A DNA stretch of 64,000 bases from positions 62,001-126,000 of the forward strand of contig NZ_NEFD01000001.1 of the NCBI RefSeq assembly GCF_002252155.1, given 5' to 3'. A program made the position numbers and the translations under genes. Under the pieces are notes generated by a model, which worked only from the letters and a program-made list of their open reading frames with translations, was not told the DNA's origin and ran no database searches. Shown here one piece after another: positions 1-8,995 of this stretch (position 1 is the first letter of the stretch; each line of letters opens with the position of its first letter). This DNA is from Wohlfahrtiimonas sp. G9077. GTDB taxonomy: Bacteria > Pseudomonadota > Gammaproteobacteria > Cardiobacteriales > Wohlfahrtiimonadaceae.

Positions 1-1313
1 CTGCCATCGACAAAGCGGATGCAGCATTCCAAAGCTGGAAAAACTTACCCGTTGCAGAACGTGTGAGCATTTTAGGCAAAGCGGCTAAACATTTGCGTGA
101 CAACATCGATGAGCATGCCAAACTCATCACTTTAGAAATGGGTAAAGTGTTTGCTGAGTCTAAAGCAGAAGTGGAATTGTCTGCACAAATTTTAGAATAC
201 TACGTAAAACACGCAGAAGAACAATTACAACCGCGTAAACTTCCTGTGATGGATCCTGCGGAAGGCGAAGCCTCTTTAGTGTACGAGCCTTTAGGCGTAT
301 TGCTTGCCATCGAACCTTGGAACTTCCCGTATTATCAAGTGGCGCGTATTTTGGCACCACAATTGTCAGCGGGTAACACATTGATTTTAAAACATGCTTC
401 AAACGTACCACAATGTGCTGCGGCGTTTGAAAAAATGATGTTAGAAGTGGGCTTGCCTGAAGGCGTGTTCATCAACTTATTTGCTGAGCATCATCATGTG
501 GAAACCATTTTACAAGATCCACGCGTGTGTGGCGTTGCATTGACAGGTTCTGAATTTGCAGGTTCTGCCGTTGCACAAGTTGCGGGTAAACACCTTAAAA
601 AATCTATCATGGAATTAGGCGGTGCGGATGCATTTGTGGTATTAGACGATGCGGACATTGAAAAAACGGCCAAATGGGGCGTGTTTGGCCGTCATTGGAA
701 TGGTGGTCAAGTGTGTGTATCTTCTAAACGCATGATTGTGGATGCTAAAGTGTATGATGAATATTTAGAAAAATACACAGCAGGCGTGGCGGCATTGAAA
801 GCGGGTGATCCGATGGATCCTGCCACACAATTGGCACCATTATCTTCACAACGCGCGAAAGATGGTTTGTTAAAACAGATCGAAGAAGCCGTTAAACACG
901 GCGCAACAGCCATTGAAGTGGGCGAAAAAGTTCCAGCTCAAGGTTGCTTTGTTCAACCCACTATTTTAACAAATGTGACGCCAGATAACCCTGCGTACTA
1001 TCAAGAGTTCTTTGGTCCTGTGTCCATGATCTTTAAAGCGAAAGATGAAGCCGATGCCATTCGCATTGCCAACGATTCACCTTTCGGTTTAGGTGGCTCA
1101 GTCTTTACATCTGATAATGAACGTGGTCGTAAAGTGGCACTCCAAATCTCAACAGGTATGGTATTTGTGAATCACCCAACCATGGTGAAAGCAGACTTAC
1201 CATTTGGCGGTGTACGTCGCTCAGGCTTTGGTCGTGAATTGATCGATTTAGGCTTAAAAGAGTTCGTGAACCAAAAATTAGTGGACATCGTGGACATTGA
1301 TGCACCATTCTAA
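1..1313 (+). CDS. Aldehyde dehydrogenase, succinate-semialdehyde dehydrogenase-like (5' end outside window)
   Basis: NAD(P)-dependent aldehyde dehydrogenase, closest by eye to the Sad/YneI type of succinate-semialdehyde dehydrogenase. The open frame runs to the left window edge (first complete codon at base 3), so the N-terminus is missing; the GTG at 63 is internal. Visible motifs are PWNFPY near the nucleotide site, MELGGADAF with the general-base Glu, and GGQVCVSSKR with the catalytic Cys. The C-terminus is complete and followed by a strong terminator. A second, full-length semialdehyde dehydrogenase (gabD) lies 9 kb downstream, so the two are probably paralogues with different substrates. 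The family is certain; the exact aldehyde is inferred. Confidence 0.85.
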   Translation, partial: AIDKADAAFQSWKNLPVAERVSILGKAAKHLRDNIDEHAKLITLEMGKVFAESKAEVELSAQILEYYVKHAEEQLQPRKLPVMDPAEGEASLVYEPLGVLLAIEPWNFPYYQVARILAPQLSAGNTLILKHASNVPQCAAAFEKMMLEVGLPEGVFINLFAEHHHVETILQDPRVCGVALTGSEFAGSAVAQVAGKHLKKSIMELGGADAFVVLDDADIEKTAKWGVFGRHWNGGQVCVSSKRMIVDAKVYDEYLEKYTAGVAALKAGDPMDPATQLAPLSSQRAKDGLLKQIEEAVKHGATAIEVGEKVPAQGCFVQPTILTNVTPDNPAYYQEFFGPVSMIFKAKDEADAIRIANDSPFGLGGSVFTSDNERGRKVALQISTGMVFVNHPTMVKADLPFGGVRRSGFGRELIDLGLKEFVNQKLVDIVDIDAPF

Positions 1314-1333
1314 GCACTCATTTTTGAGATGAT

Positions 1334-1360
1334 AAAAAGCCTCCTTCGGGAGGCTTTTTT
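1334..1360 (+). terminator. Rho-independent terminator after the aldehyde dehydrogenase
   Basis: An 11-bp stem (AAAAAGCCTCC, loop TTCG, GGAGGCTTTTT) with a UUCG tetraloop and a T-run lies 20 nt after the stop codon. Confidence 0.9.
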
Positions 1361-1406
1361 GTGTCTTGTCATTTTGTGGCTTATATTGATGCCTAAAGGA
1401 GGATTT

Positions 1407-2300
1407 ATGAATCGACAAACAGCAACCTTGATTGGCATCAGTGCCATTGTGCTTTGGAGTGCAAATGTGGGATTGCTTCGCCAAGTGGCGGTGAATTTTG
1501 GGGCAGTGGGCGGTGCTGCGTTAACGTATTCAGTGGCGAGCATTTTTTTGCTCATCACACTTGCGCGCCCAAGCATCAAAGCCTTTAGTAAAACGTATCT
1601 CATTTGGGGCAGCGTATTGTTTGTGGCGTATGAAGTCTGTTTCTCACTTGCCATTGGTTATGCCAACACCGCAGAACAAGCCATTGAAGTGGGCATGGTC
1701 AATTATCTATGGCCAACTTTTACGATTGTGGCGGCGATTTTATTCAATCATCAAAAAAGCAACCTTTGGATCATTCCAGGATTCATCATCTCTTGCGCTG
1801 GCATTGTGTGGATTTTAGGGGGCGATGCGGGCATTAGCCTCTCGCAGATGCTGGACAATATCAATGACAATCCTTTAAGTTATGGTCTTGCCTTTGTGGG
1901 TGCATTGATTTGGGCGGCTTATTGCATCGTGACTGCACGACTTGCGAAGGGGCAAAATGGCATCACGCTCTTTTTTATATTGGTGGCGATGACGCTGTGG
2001 CTGCAATACGGATTGACAGAGCAAGCAAGCTTTGAGTGGCATTGGATGGGCGCTGTTTATCTATTGTTAGCAGGTGCAGCAATGGGTTTTGGTTATGCTG
2101 CGTGGAATGTGGGGATTTTGCATGGCAATGTCACTTTACTTGCCACCGCCTCTTATTTTGTGCCTGTGTTGTCAGCTGTATTGGCGGCGATTGTGTTAAA
2201 TGCGCCATTATCGTTGTCCTTTTGGATGGGTGTTGTATGGGTGTGTTTAGGCTCCATCATCTGTTTATGGTCCACGCGAAGCGCTATGCGTTCTAAATAA
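1407..2300 (+). CDS. yddG: Aromatic amino acid exporter YddG (DMT superfamily)
   Basis: Ten-helix inner-membrane exporter of the drug/metabolite transporter superfamily (two EamA repeats). It matches E. coli YddG closely from memory, including the N-terminus NRQTATLIG, the central AIEVGMVNYLWP, and AAWNVGILHGNVT near the C-terminus; the length (297 aa) also fits. YddG exports aromatic amino acids and some analogues. The frame is open back to 1329, but the start at 1407 is preceded by a good AAAGGAGG site (1395-1402) and gives the family N-terminus. It forms a single-gene unit between two terminators. No regulator or substrate gene is adjacent. Confidence 0.9.
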   Translation: MNRQTATLIGISAIVLWSANVGLLRQVAVNFGAVGGAALTYSVASIFLLITLARPSIKAFSKTYLIWGSVLFVAYEVCFSLAIGYANTAEQAIEVGMVNYLWPTFTIVAAILFNHQKSNLWIIPGFIISCAGIVWILGGDAGISLSQMLDNINDNPLSYGLAFVGALIWAAYCIVTARLAKGQNGITLFFILVAMTLWLQYGLTEQASFEWHWMGAVYLLLAGAAMGFGYAAWNVGILHGNVTLLATASYFVPVLSAVLAAIVLNAPLSLSFWMGVVWVCLGSIICLWSTRSAMRSK

Positions 2301-2311
2301 TAATGGCATAA

Positions 2312-2336
2312 AAAATCCCGCACAAGGCGGGATTTT
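2312..2336. terminator. Bidirectional terminator between yddG and cioB
   Basis: AAAATCCCGC, loop ACAAG, GCGGGATTTT: a 10-bp stem with A- and T-rich ends, placed between two convergent genes and able to serve both. Confidence 0.85.
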
Positions 2337-2355
2337 GTTCATCAAAGTGAGTCAA

Positions 2356-3372
2356 TTAGTAACCCACGTGATGATCATGCTCGATTTTACCTTTAAAGAT
2401 GCGATGCACATAGAATGTGTATGCAAGGATCATTGGCAATACAATGGCCACACCCCACAAAGTGAATTCTAATGAGGCAGGTGCTGCACTTGCTTCCCAG
2501 ATGGTCAATTGACCTAAGATGATGTCAGGGAAGATGCTGTATGAGAAACCAATGAAGGCACACAATACAATCAATACCGCACATAAGTAAGGCACCCAAT
2601 CATATTGGTAAGTCGTGTCCACAGCGATTTTAGGCAACATACGGAAGATGATGAAGGCTAAAATCACACATGCCAATGGTACAGGCGCTAAATAAATGAT
2701 GTTCGGGAATGTGAACCATTTATTGTATACAGTTGTGCTCACAAGTGGCGTTGCTGCAGAGATCAACACGATCGCTAAGAAGGCTAAGAAAATGCTGTTT
2801 TTAACAGTTTTAATGGCCATTTGGCGGATGTGATCTTTAGATTTAAAGATCAACCATGCAGAACCAAGCAATGCATAACCAAAGCACACAGAGATGCCCA
2901 CTAAAATGGCAAATGCCCAACCATATAAAGAGGTGTCTAAACCTGTGGCATATAAACCCACCATCACACCTTGTGATAAAGTGGCGATGTATGAACCAAT
3001 GGAGAACAATGCATCCCATAAGCCTTTGTGGTGCTCTTTTGCTGTGTTACGAAAGTCAAAGGCTGCACCACGTAAAATTAAGCCACCTAACATTAAAACA
3101 GTTGGAATGTAAAGGGTGACTAAGATGTCGCCATAAGCTTTTGGAAAGGCAATGAAAATGACGCCAATGCCAAGGACAATCCATGTTTCGTTCGCATCCC
3201 AAAATGGGTCGATCGTGGCCACCATAGAATCGCGATCGGCACGATTTTTCACAAATGGGAACAATAAGCCCACGCCTAAATCATAACCATCGAAAATGAT
3301 GTAAAAGAAGACCGCCGCTGCCATTAAAAAGGCAAATATGACGGGTAGAATCGTTGCTGCATCCATGACCAT
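2356..3372 (-). CDS. cioB: Cytochrome bd-type (CIO) quinol oxidase subunit II
   Basis: Subunit II of a cytochrome bd oxidase, an inner-membrane protein of about nine helices. At 338 aa it is shorter than E. coli CydB. The N-terminal FDGYDLGVGLLFP and the following DPFWDANETWIV are signatures of the subunit; overall it resembles the cyanide-insensitive oxidase (CioB) branch. The gene follows cioA with 2 nt between stop and start, so the two are translationally coupled. MVMDAA offers two ATG starts, at 3372 and 3366; the first is kept. No small CydX-like frame is visible downstream before the terminator. Confidence 0.9.
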   Translation of the reverse strand: MVMDAATILPVIFAFLMAAAVFFYIIFDGYDLGVGLLFPFVKNRADRDSMVATIDPFWDANETWIVLGIGVIFIAFPKAYGDILVTLYIPTVLMLGGLILRGAAFDFRNTAKEHHKGLWDALFSIGSYIATLSQGVMVGLYATGLDTSLYGWAFAILVGISVCFGYALLGSAWLIFKSKDHIRQMAIKTVKNSIFLAFLAIVLISAATPLVSTTVYNKWFTFPNIIYLAPVPLACVILAFIIFRMLPKIAVDTTYQYDWVPYLCAVLIVLCAFIGFSYSIFPDIILGQLTIWEASAAPASLEFTLWGVAIVLPMILAYTFYVHRIFKGKIEHDHHVGY

Positions 3373-3374
3373 GA

Positions 3375-4697
3375 TTATGCTCCTTGTTTCGCAGTGTTAT
3401 TTTTGATTGCTTTATGAGTCATATAAAACAATACAGATAAGTAACTCACTAAAATGAAGACATAAAGTAAGCTATACATCAATAATGAAGAGATCATCAC
3501 TGTCATGCCGTGTGGTGCTGCAGCATCTGCTGTTTTAAGCACGCCGTAGACCAACCAAGGTTGGCGACCGATTTCTGTCACATACCAGCCGGCAATGACG
3601 GCGATCCAACCTGAGAATGTCATGGCCACTAAGCCTTTTAACATCCAGTTAGAGACCTCTTTTTTACGCCATAATTGGAACGCTGCAATCCATGAAGCAA
3701 AGAGCATTAAGAAGCCAATGCCCACCATGATTCTAAAGCTCCAGAAAACTTTGGCCACAGGAGGATGTTCTGCAAATGTATTTAAACCACGAATTTCGCC
3801 ATCCCATGTATGAGTCAAAATCAAGCTGCCTAAGTGTGGCACAGCGATGTCAAATTTATTTGAACGGGTTGCTTCATCAGGGAATGCAATGAGGTTTAAT
3901 GCAGCAGGTGCTTCTGTTTCCCAGATGGCTTCAATGGCGGCCAATTTGTCTGGTTGATGTTTTAACACCAATAAACCTGACATGTCACCGACAAAGATTT
4001 GTACAGGGATTAAAATGGCAGCAACCACCACACCTAAATGCATGGCATGACGCGTACCTGCCGCGCGGTCACCTTTGAGCATGCGATATGCGGAGATACC
4101 TGCAACGATGAAGGCAGCCGTTAAGCCAGAGGCCAATAACATGTGCGCTAAGCGAGTCAAGAAGCTTGGGTTGAAGATCACTTCCCACCAGCTGGTGACA
4201 TGGGCAACGCCATCGATCATTTCATAGCCTGCAGGGGTTTGCATCCAAGAGTTCAAGGCAATGATCCAGAAGGCAGAGAACGATGTACCCACCGCCACTA
4301 AAATCGTTGCAATGTTGTGCGTACGATCAGAGACGCGATTTTGACCAAAGAGCATCACACCTAAGAAGGTGGCCTCTAAGAAGAACGCAGTCAATACTTC
4401 ATAGCCCAATAACGGCCCTGCAATATTACCCACGGTTTCCATAAAGCCCGGCCAGTTTGTACCAAATTGGAAGCTCATGGTAACGCCTGTCACAACGCCA
4501 ATGGCGAAGCTCAATGCAAAGATTTTAACCCAGAAGTTATACGCATTTAACCAAGACTGATCTTGCGTTTTCTGATAACGTAGTTTAAAAAATAAAAGCA
4601 TCCATGCCAAAGCGATGTTAATGCTTGGGAAGATGATGTGAAATGTAATATTAATGGCAAATTGTATCCGTGCCAGTACGGTTGGATCTAGTTCCAT
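3375..4697 (-). CDS. cioA: Cytochrome bd-type (CIO) quinol oxidase subunit I, short Q-loop
   Basis: Catalytic subunit of a quinol:O2 oxidoreductase. Key residues are present: His20 (high-spin haem), His185 and Met324 (in SFRIM; haem b558 ligands), Glu100 and Glu108 (proton/haem site), and the quinol-loop KHQPDKLAAIE with Lys251 and Glu256. At 440 aa it lacks about 80 residues relative to E. coli CydA, and the shortage falls in the Q-loop, as in CioA of pseudomonads. That is the basis for the CIO call; cyanide resistance itself is inferred. It is first gene of the cioAB operon and is read divergently from a lipoprotein gene. Confidence 0.92.
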   Translation of the reverse strand: MELDPTVLARIQFAINITFHIIFPSINIALAWMLLFFKLRYQKTQDQSWLNAYNFWVKIFALSFAIGVVTGVTMSFQFGTNWPGFMETVGNIAGPLLGYEVLTAFFLEATFLGVMLFGQNRVSDRTHNIATILVAVGTSFSAFWIIALNSWMQTPAGYEMIDGVAHVTSWWEVIFNPSFLTRLAHMLLASGLTAAFIVAGISAYRMLKGDRAAGTRHAMHLGVVVAAILIPVQIFVGDMSGLLVLKHQPDKLAAIEAIWETEAPAALNLIAFPDEATRSNKFDIAVPHLGSLILTHTWDGEIRGLNTFAEHPPVAKVFWSFRIMVGIGFLMLFASWIAAFQLWRKKEVSNWMLKGLVAMTFSGWIAVIAGWYVTEIGRQPWLVYGVLKTADAAAPHGMTVMISSLLMYSLLYVFILVSYLSVLFYMTHKAIKNNTAKQGA

Positions 4698-4744
4698 TTT
4701 TGAACCTTTAATTTACAGTGGGGGAGGGCCAACATTATAGGATA

Positions 4745-4778
4745 TTTTTATAGAATAGGGGGAGGCTTTCTATAAAAA
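4745..4778. repeat. Inverted repeat upstream of cioA
   Basis: TTTTTATAGAA and TTCTATAAAAA form perfect 11-nt arms around a 12-nt G-rich spacer, 48-81 nt upstream of the cioA start. A second, 8-nt inverted repeat (ACAATTTT, GTA, AAAATTGT) lies at 4804-4822. Either could be an operator or a 5'-UTR hairpin; the binding protein is unknown. Confidence 0.5.
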
Positions 4779-4880
4779 AACTTTTATTTTGTCGTATTTT
4801 CGAACAATTTTGTAAAAATTGTGTAGATTGTTTAAGGGCTTATCCATAAAAAATGTAAAATTGATCAAGGAGACAGAATC

Positions 4881-5138
4881 ATGAACCATATCAAAAAAGT
4901 GTTAATTTCTTTAGGGGTGATGAGCCTTGTGGCTGCGTGTGCATCGAATGATCCTTATCGTGATCGTGGCACCCGTGAAAATGTGGTTTCTGGCGCATTG
5001 ATCGGGACAGCTGTGGGTGCGGGCGTTGGTGCATTATCAAGTAAAAAACATCGTGGGCGCAATGCCGCAATTGGTGCCGGTATTGGCGCGGCAGCCGGTG
5101 CAACAACGGGCGCAGTGGCCACGCAGCGCGACCATTAA
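4881..5138 (+). CDS. Small glycine-zipper lipoprotein
   Basis: An 85-aa predicted lipoprotein with a signal peptide of about 19 residues ending in the lipobox LVAAC. It then has two GxxxG-rich stretches (SGALIGTAVGAGVGAL and NAAIGAGIGAAAGATTG) separated by a basic SSKKHRGR turn. This is the glycine-zipper hairpin also found in YiaD, SlyB and related envelope lipoproteins, but the OmpA domain is absent. The start has an AAGGAGA site 9 nt upstream. The next gene (yiaD, 31 nt on) has the same module plus an OmpA domain, so the pair may come from a duplication. Specific function unknown. Confidence 0.8.
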   Translation: MNHIKKVLISLGVMSLVAACASNDPYRDRGTRENVVSGALIGTAVGAGVGALSSKKHRGRNAAIGAGIGAAAGATTGAVATQRDH

Positions 5139-5169
5139 TTGATGAATCATAAAAATAGATAGGAATGAT

Positions 5170-5820
5170 ATGAAAAAACAGGTGATGATACTCTCAGTAT
5201 TGGCCATTGGCTTGGCAGGTTGCACAACGAATCCTTACACAGGACAAGAACAAGCCGCAGACACGGGGGTTGGCGCAGCCATTGGTGCAATTGTGGGCGC
5301 AGGCATTGGCGCTTTATCGGATAAAGGCAAACCTGGGCGCGGTGCTTTGATTGGCGCAGCCGGCGGTGCTGCTGTGGGCGGTGGCATCGGTTATTATTTG
5401 GATCAGCAGGAAGCAAAATTGCGCCAAAGTTTAGAGGGCACAGGTGTGAGCGTGACGCGTTATCCAGATCGCATTGTATTGAATATGCCAAACAGCTTAA
5501 CCTTTGACACCAGCAGCTCTGTGCTCAAGCCCTTTGGCGTACAGACCTTAAAAAGCGTGGCGGCTGTCTTAAAAGAGTACAACAAAACGGGTGCGCGCAT
5601 TGTGGGTTATACCGATTCCACCGGCACGATGGCGATTAACCAACGTTTATCGAATGAACGCGCACAAAGCGTTGCCAATGCATTGGTATTGCAAGGCATC
5701 AGCGCCACTCGCTTGACCACATATGGCGCAGGCCCCAGTGATCCGATTGCCTCGAATGCAACGCCAGAAGGGCGCGCGCAAAATCGCCGCGTAGAGATTA
5801 CGTTGTATCCTTTACAATAA
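5170..5820 (+). CDS. yiaD: YiaD-like OmpA-family lipoprotein
   Basis: A 216-aa outer-membrane lipoprotein with lipobox LAGC (signal about 17 residues), the CTTNPYTG start typical of YiaD, a glycine-zipper hairpin (about residues 33-75) and a C-terminal OmpA-like peptidoglycan-binding domain (about 100-216) including NQRLSNERAQSVANAL and the end motif NRRVEITL. The match to E. coli YiaD covers the full length. It probably tethers the outer membrane to peptidoglycan. It follows the small glycine-zipper gene, probably in one transcript, and is terminated by the hairpin at 5839-5868. Confidence 0.92.
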   Translation: MKKQVMILSVLAIGLAGCTTNPYTGQEQAADTGVGAAIGAIVGAGIGALSDKGKPGRGALIGAAGGAAVGGGIGYYLDQQEAKLRQSLEGTGVSVTRYPDRIVLNMPNSLTFDTSSSVLKPFGVQTLKSVAAVLKEYNKTGARIVGYTDSTGTMAINQRLSNERAQSVANALVLQGISATRLTTYGAGPSDPIASNATPEGRAQNRRVEITLYPLQ

Positions 5821-5838
5821 TTAATAAATCAAGCGAAG

Positions 5839-5868
5839 CGGCGCTGACGTTCTGTGGGCGCCGTTTTT
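5839..5868. terminator. Likely terminator between yiaD and the PucR-family gene
   Basis: CGGCGC and GCGCCG (6-bp stem, 13-nt loop) followed by TTTTT, between convergent genes. Confidence 0.6.
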
Positions 5869-5879
5869 GTATGCTAAGT

Positions 5880-7352
5880 TTAATGACTCTCTTCAATATG
5901 GCCTAAAATCTCACCCGCTTTAATGGCCACCCACAATTCCACAATGTCCGCCGTTGAATTGATGGCGCGTGTTGTCATCTCTTGAATTTTCTGCATGCGG
6001 TACACTAAGGTTTGTTTATGGATATGCAACTGCTTGGCAGTTTTCTCCCAAGCGCGATCATTTTCTAAAAACACCTTTAATGTATGCACATAACGGGTAT
6101 TTTTCAGCTGATCTTGTTGATGCAGGGCACCTAAATTGAGCTCAAAAATACGCTCGGCATCTTGTAAGTTCTTTGGCAAGGTGTAACGGCTGTAATTTTG
6201 TTTTGCATAATGCTGCACAGGCACAGCATCTGTGGTGTTTTTGTACGCAAGTTTTGCTTCAGAAAAAGCATCATTGATGCGTTTGATCTGTTTAATGGGA
6301 TCGCTGATGCCCATGTACTCAAAAAGATTGCTGAGCTTTTCAACATTGTGTGCCTCTGTCAATAAATACACGCGCTGCTTTTGAAACAGGCACAAACCGC
6401 GAATGGCGAATTTGAAAAAGACTTTTTGATAATTGATGTCAGGCTTACATTGGGCAATGATGGCGATGCAATTATCAATGCTGACATTGTAATTTGGCAG
6501 CTTTTTTTCGATGTAAGCATCACTGATGCGTTCATTTAAAATATCGTCTAAAAACTCACTGGAAAGCACGCTGCGTTGATAAGAGCTCTCTTTACGCATC
6601 TCAATGTATAGGCTAAAGAGCAGCGTTAAGCTTTGTAACAGTTCGCTGCTGATGTTGCTGTCTTCGATCACAAGGCTGATGCCATGAGATTTGAGGGGAA
6701 TGATGTTGAGGGTGGGGGCGGTTTTTTGGTAAATCTTTTGGGGCACATCAATCTGTAGATCAATGGTGGACAGCAGTTGTAAGCGTGCCTCGCTTAAAGG
6801 CGCAAAGCTAAACAGCGTCTCTTTCGGATTGATGCTATTGACCAAATCAATCGGCATGTTTAAAAGGGCAGTGACGCGCGCGGTGAGTTCTTGCACATTG
6901 TGCTCACGAATCAATTCTTTGGAGTGCTCATATAATAATTTGACCAACTGATTGTTGATCACCTCTTTTTTGTCTTTATTGGCATCGATGATGATTTTAG
7001 CGATCTCAATAAAGGGCACATGATAATCAATGAATAACACCGGAAAATCATGGTCATTTGCCACTTCAATCAGCATTTTGAGATCTTTTGGTGCACTCAT
7101 GTGGGTGGAGATCATCAAGCCCGCTAAATCTGCGTTGATTAACCGCATGATGTAGTCTTTTTGTTTTAAACCATTTTTGGGGATACCAAGACCGGTGGTC
7201 ATGATTAAGTGGTTGGGCAATACCCATTCGCTGGGGTTTTCTAATTCTGAGGTGTGCGCCCAAACAATTTTACGATGTGTACCCTTGTGACCGCCCATTA
7301 ATACGATCTTAAGCTCTGGTCTGTCGATTAAATCACGAATGGTGAGTTGCAT
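5880..7352 (-). CDS. PucR-family transcriptional regulator of the GABA cluster
   Basis: A 490-aa regulator. The N-terminal PucR domain (about 1-130) starts LTIRDLIDRPELK and includes ELENPSEWVLPNHLIMTTG. The middle is a poorly conserved sensor region. The C-terminal helix-turn-helix of the PucR/CdaR kind (about 415-475) has FLENDRAWEKTAKQLHIHKQ and TLVYRMQKI. Family members sense small nitrogen metabolites such as purines or GABA. The gene is divergent from a permease-gabT-gabD operon and a perfect 16-bp palindrome lies 20 nt before its start, so control of that operon and of itself is likely. The ligand is inferred from context. Confidence 0.85.
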   Translation of the reverse strand: MQLTIRDLIDRPELKIVLMGGHKGTHRKIVWAHTSELENPSEWVLPNHLIMTTGLGIPKNGLKQKDYIMRLINADLAGLMISTHMSAPKDLKMLIEVANDHDFPVLFIDYHVPFIEIAKIIIDANKDKKEVINNQLVKLLYEHSKELIREHNVQELTARVTALLNMPIDLVNSINPKETLFSFAPLSEARLQLLSTIDLQIDVPQKIYQKTAPTLNIIPLKSHGISLVIEDSNISSELLQSLTLLFSLYIEMRKESSYQRSVLSSEFLDDILNERISDAYIEKKLPNYNVSIDNCIAIIAQCKPDINYQKVFFKFAIRGLCLFQKQRVYLLTEAHNVEKLSNLFEYMGISDPIKQIKRINDAFSEAKLAYKNTTDAVPVQHYAKQNYSRYTLPKNLQDAERIFELNLGALHQQDQLKNTRYVHTLKVFLENDRAWEKTAKQLHIHKQTLVYRMQKIQEMTTRAINSTADIVELWVAIKAGEILGHIEESH

Positions 7353-7371
7353 GTTACGCCTTTAAAATGAA

Positions 7372-7387
7372 TCATACGATCGTATGA
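7372..7387. promoter_or_regulatory. Candidate PucR-type operator (16-bp palindrome)
   Basis: TCATACGATCGTATGA is a perfect dyad in the intergenic region between the regulator and the GABA operon. A partial copy (TCATACAT) follows at 7393-7400. The position suggests autoregulation or dual control; the assignment to this PucR protein is inference. Confidence 0.6.
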
Positions 7388-7613
7388 ATTTATCATACAT
7401 TTCATTATTTTTATCTAATTGTTATGAAATGAAGAACACAATACTATCGAATCAGTGATGAGAACTGAGTTTTGAAAGGATGAAATGGCTATAGTGATTT
7501 GAAAATATGTGAAATTTTTTATTCATAAATGTATTGTGAGACTTCAGAATAGCTACAAATGGCAAATAAGAATCAAGAAGCTCATCAAAGTGATTGGGGA
7601 ACGAGGAGAAAAT

Positions 7614-8939
7614 ATGAGGACTGTGAGTATGGAAGGATTAGCAACGCCTTCAAACCGAGAGATCAGCGCAGACAGCGTTGAAGGACAGGAGACGGAGACA
7701 TTAGTCACCAAAAAATTAACATTGCTAGAAGGCGTGGCCATGATTGTGGGCACGAACATCGGCGCAGGTGTATTGGCCATCCCTTATGCATCGCGCAATT
7801 CAGGCTTTTTGCCACTCTTTTTGTGGCTCATCATCATTGGCATCATCACCACGATCACGATGCTTTATGTGGCAGAATCTTCGCTTCGCACCAAAGCGCA
7901 CCATCAATTGAGTGGGCTTGCGCGTAAATATGTGGGTAAAGTGGGTTCATGGCTCATTTTTATCTCAATTTTTGCCAATACAACGGGCGCATTGATTGCT
8001 TATATGGCGGGCAGTGGCCGATTAATGAATGTGTTGTTTGGCATTCCGAATCAATTGGGCAGCATTTTGTTTGCCATTCCGGCAGTTGGTATTTTATATG
8101 CAGGGCTCAAAGCCATTGGTAAAGGCGAGAAATACATCAGTATTACGATGGTGGTGCTTATTTTGGTGCTCTCATTTTCCACCATTTTTAATGTCAATAC
8201 CAAAGTTGAACATCTGATGGAAGGGCGCTGGTCTTACATGATTCCCATCATCTATTTAGTGGTGTTCAGTTATTCTGCTCAATACATTGTGCCAGAGATT
8301 GCCCGCGGCCTGGCACATCGTCCAAAAGCTTTGCCAAAAGCCATCATGATCGGCATGGCGTGTACATTCATCTTATTAACAACTGTGGCATTGTCTGTGA
8401 TTTCACTGGCTGGCATTGAAGGTGTGGATGAAATTGCCACCATCACTTGGGGCAAATATTTAGGTACATGGGCAGCATTGATTGCCAATTTCTTTGCGTT
8501 GTGTGCCATGCTCACTTCGTATTGGGGATTGGCTGGCAGCTACTTTACCAATATTTTTGATCAATTTAAATTGGGCTCAGAAACCCATAAACTTCGCCGT
8601 TTAACCGTGCTTGCCGTGATCTGTGTGCCACCTTTTATTTTGGCATACCGCGAAATGGTCTCATTTGGTCGAGCCCTTGAGTTTGCCGGCGCCGTTGGCG
8701 GTGTGATTTTAGCGATTTTACCCATCATTATGCTGAAAAATTCCCGTAAAAATGGCGACATTCAGCCCGATTGGCAGTGCAATCGCTTGATCACCAGCAT
8801 GCCTGTGCAAGGCGTAATCGTCGCACTTTATACCTTTGCTGCGTTATATGCAGTCAGTGATTTGCTCTATAACATCAATCTTTTGCCAACACCGGTGGAA
8901 GAGATGCTCGTGAGCCTTAATGTGTTCATCCCAAAATAA
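7614..8939 (+). CDS. Amino acid permease, aromatic amino acid permease (HAAAP)-like, in GABA operon
   Basis: A 441-aa inner-membrane transporter with about eleven helices. The first helix LEGVAMIVGTNIGAGVLAIP is the signature of the hydroxy/aromatic amino acid permease family (Mtr, TyrP, TnaB). Being first gene before gabT and gabD, it is likely to import GABA or a GABA precursor, which would be unusual for that family; GabP itself belongs to a different family. The frame is open back to 7509, but the ATG at 7614 has a GAGGAG site (7603-7608) and is chosen. The N-terminal 35 residues before the first helix are polar and poorly conserved. Confidence 0.8.
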   Translation: MRTVSMEGLATPSNREISADSVEGQETETLVTKKLTLLEGVAMIVGTNIGAGVLAIPYASRNSGFLPLFLWLIIIGIITTITMLYVAESSLRTKAHHQLSGLARKYVGKVGSWLIFISIFANTTGALIAYMAGSGRLMNVLFGIPNQLGSILFAIPAVGILYAGLKAIGKGEKYISITMVVLILVLSFSTIFNVNTKVEHLMEGRWSYMIPIIYLVVFSYSAQYIVPEIARGLAHRPKALPKAIMIGMACTFILLTTVALSVISLAGIEGVDEIATITWGKYLGTWAALIANFFALCAMLTSYWGLAGSYFTNIFDQFKLGSETHKLRRLTVLAVICVPPFILAYREMVSFGRALEFAGAVGGVILAILPIIMLKNSRKNGDIQPDWQCNRLITSMPVQGVIVALYTFAALYAVSDLLYNINLLPTPVEEMLVSLNVFIPK

Positions 8940-8995
8940 TAACGATCGACACGACAACCATTTTATTGAATTGATTTAAATCTAAGGAGTTTCAA

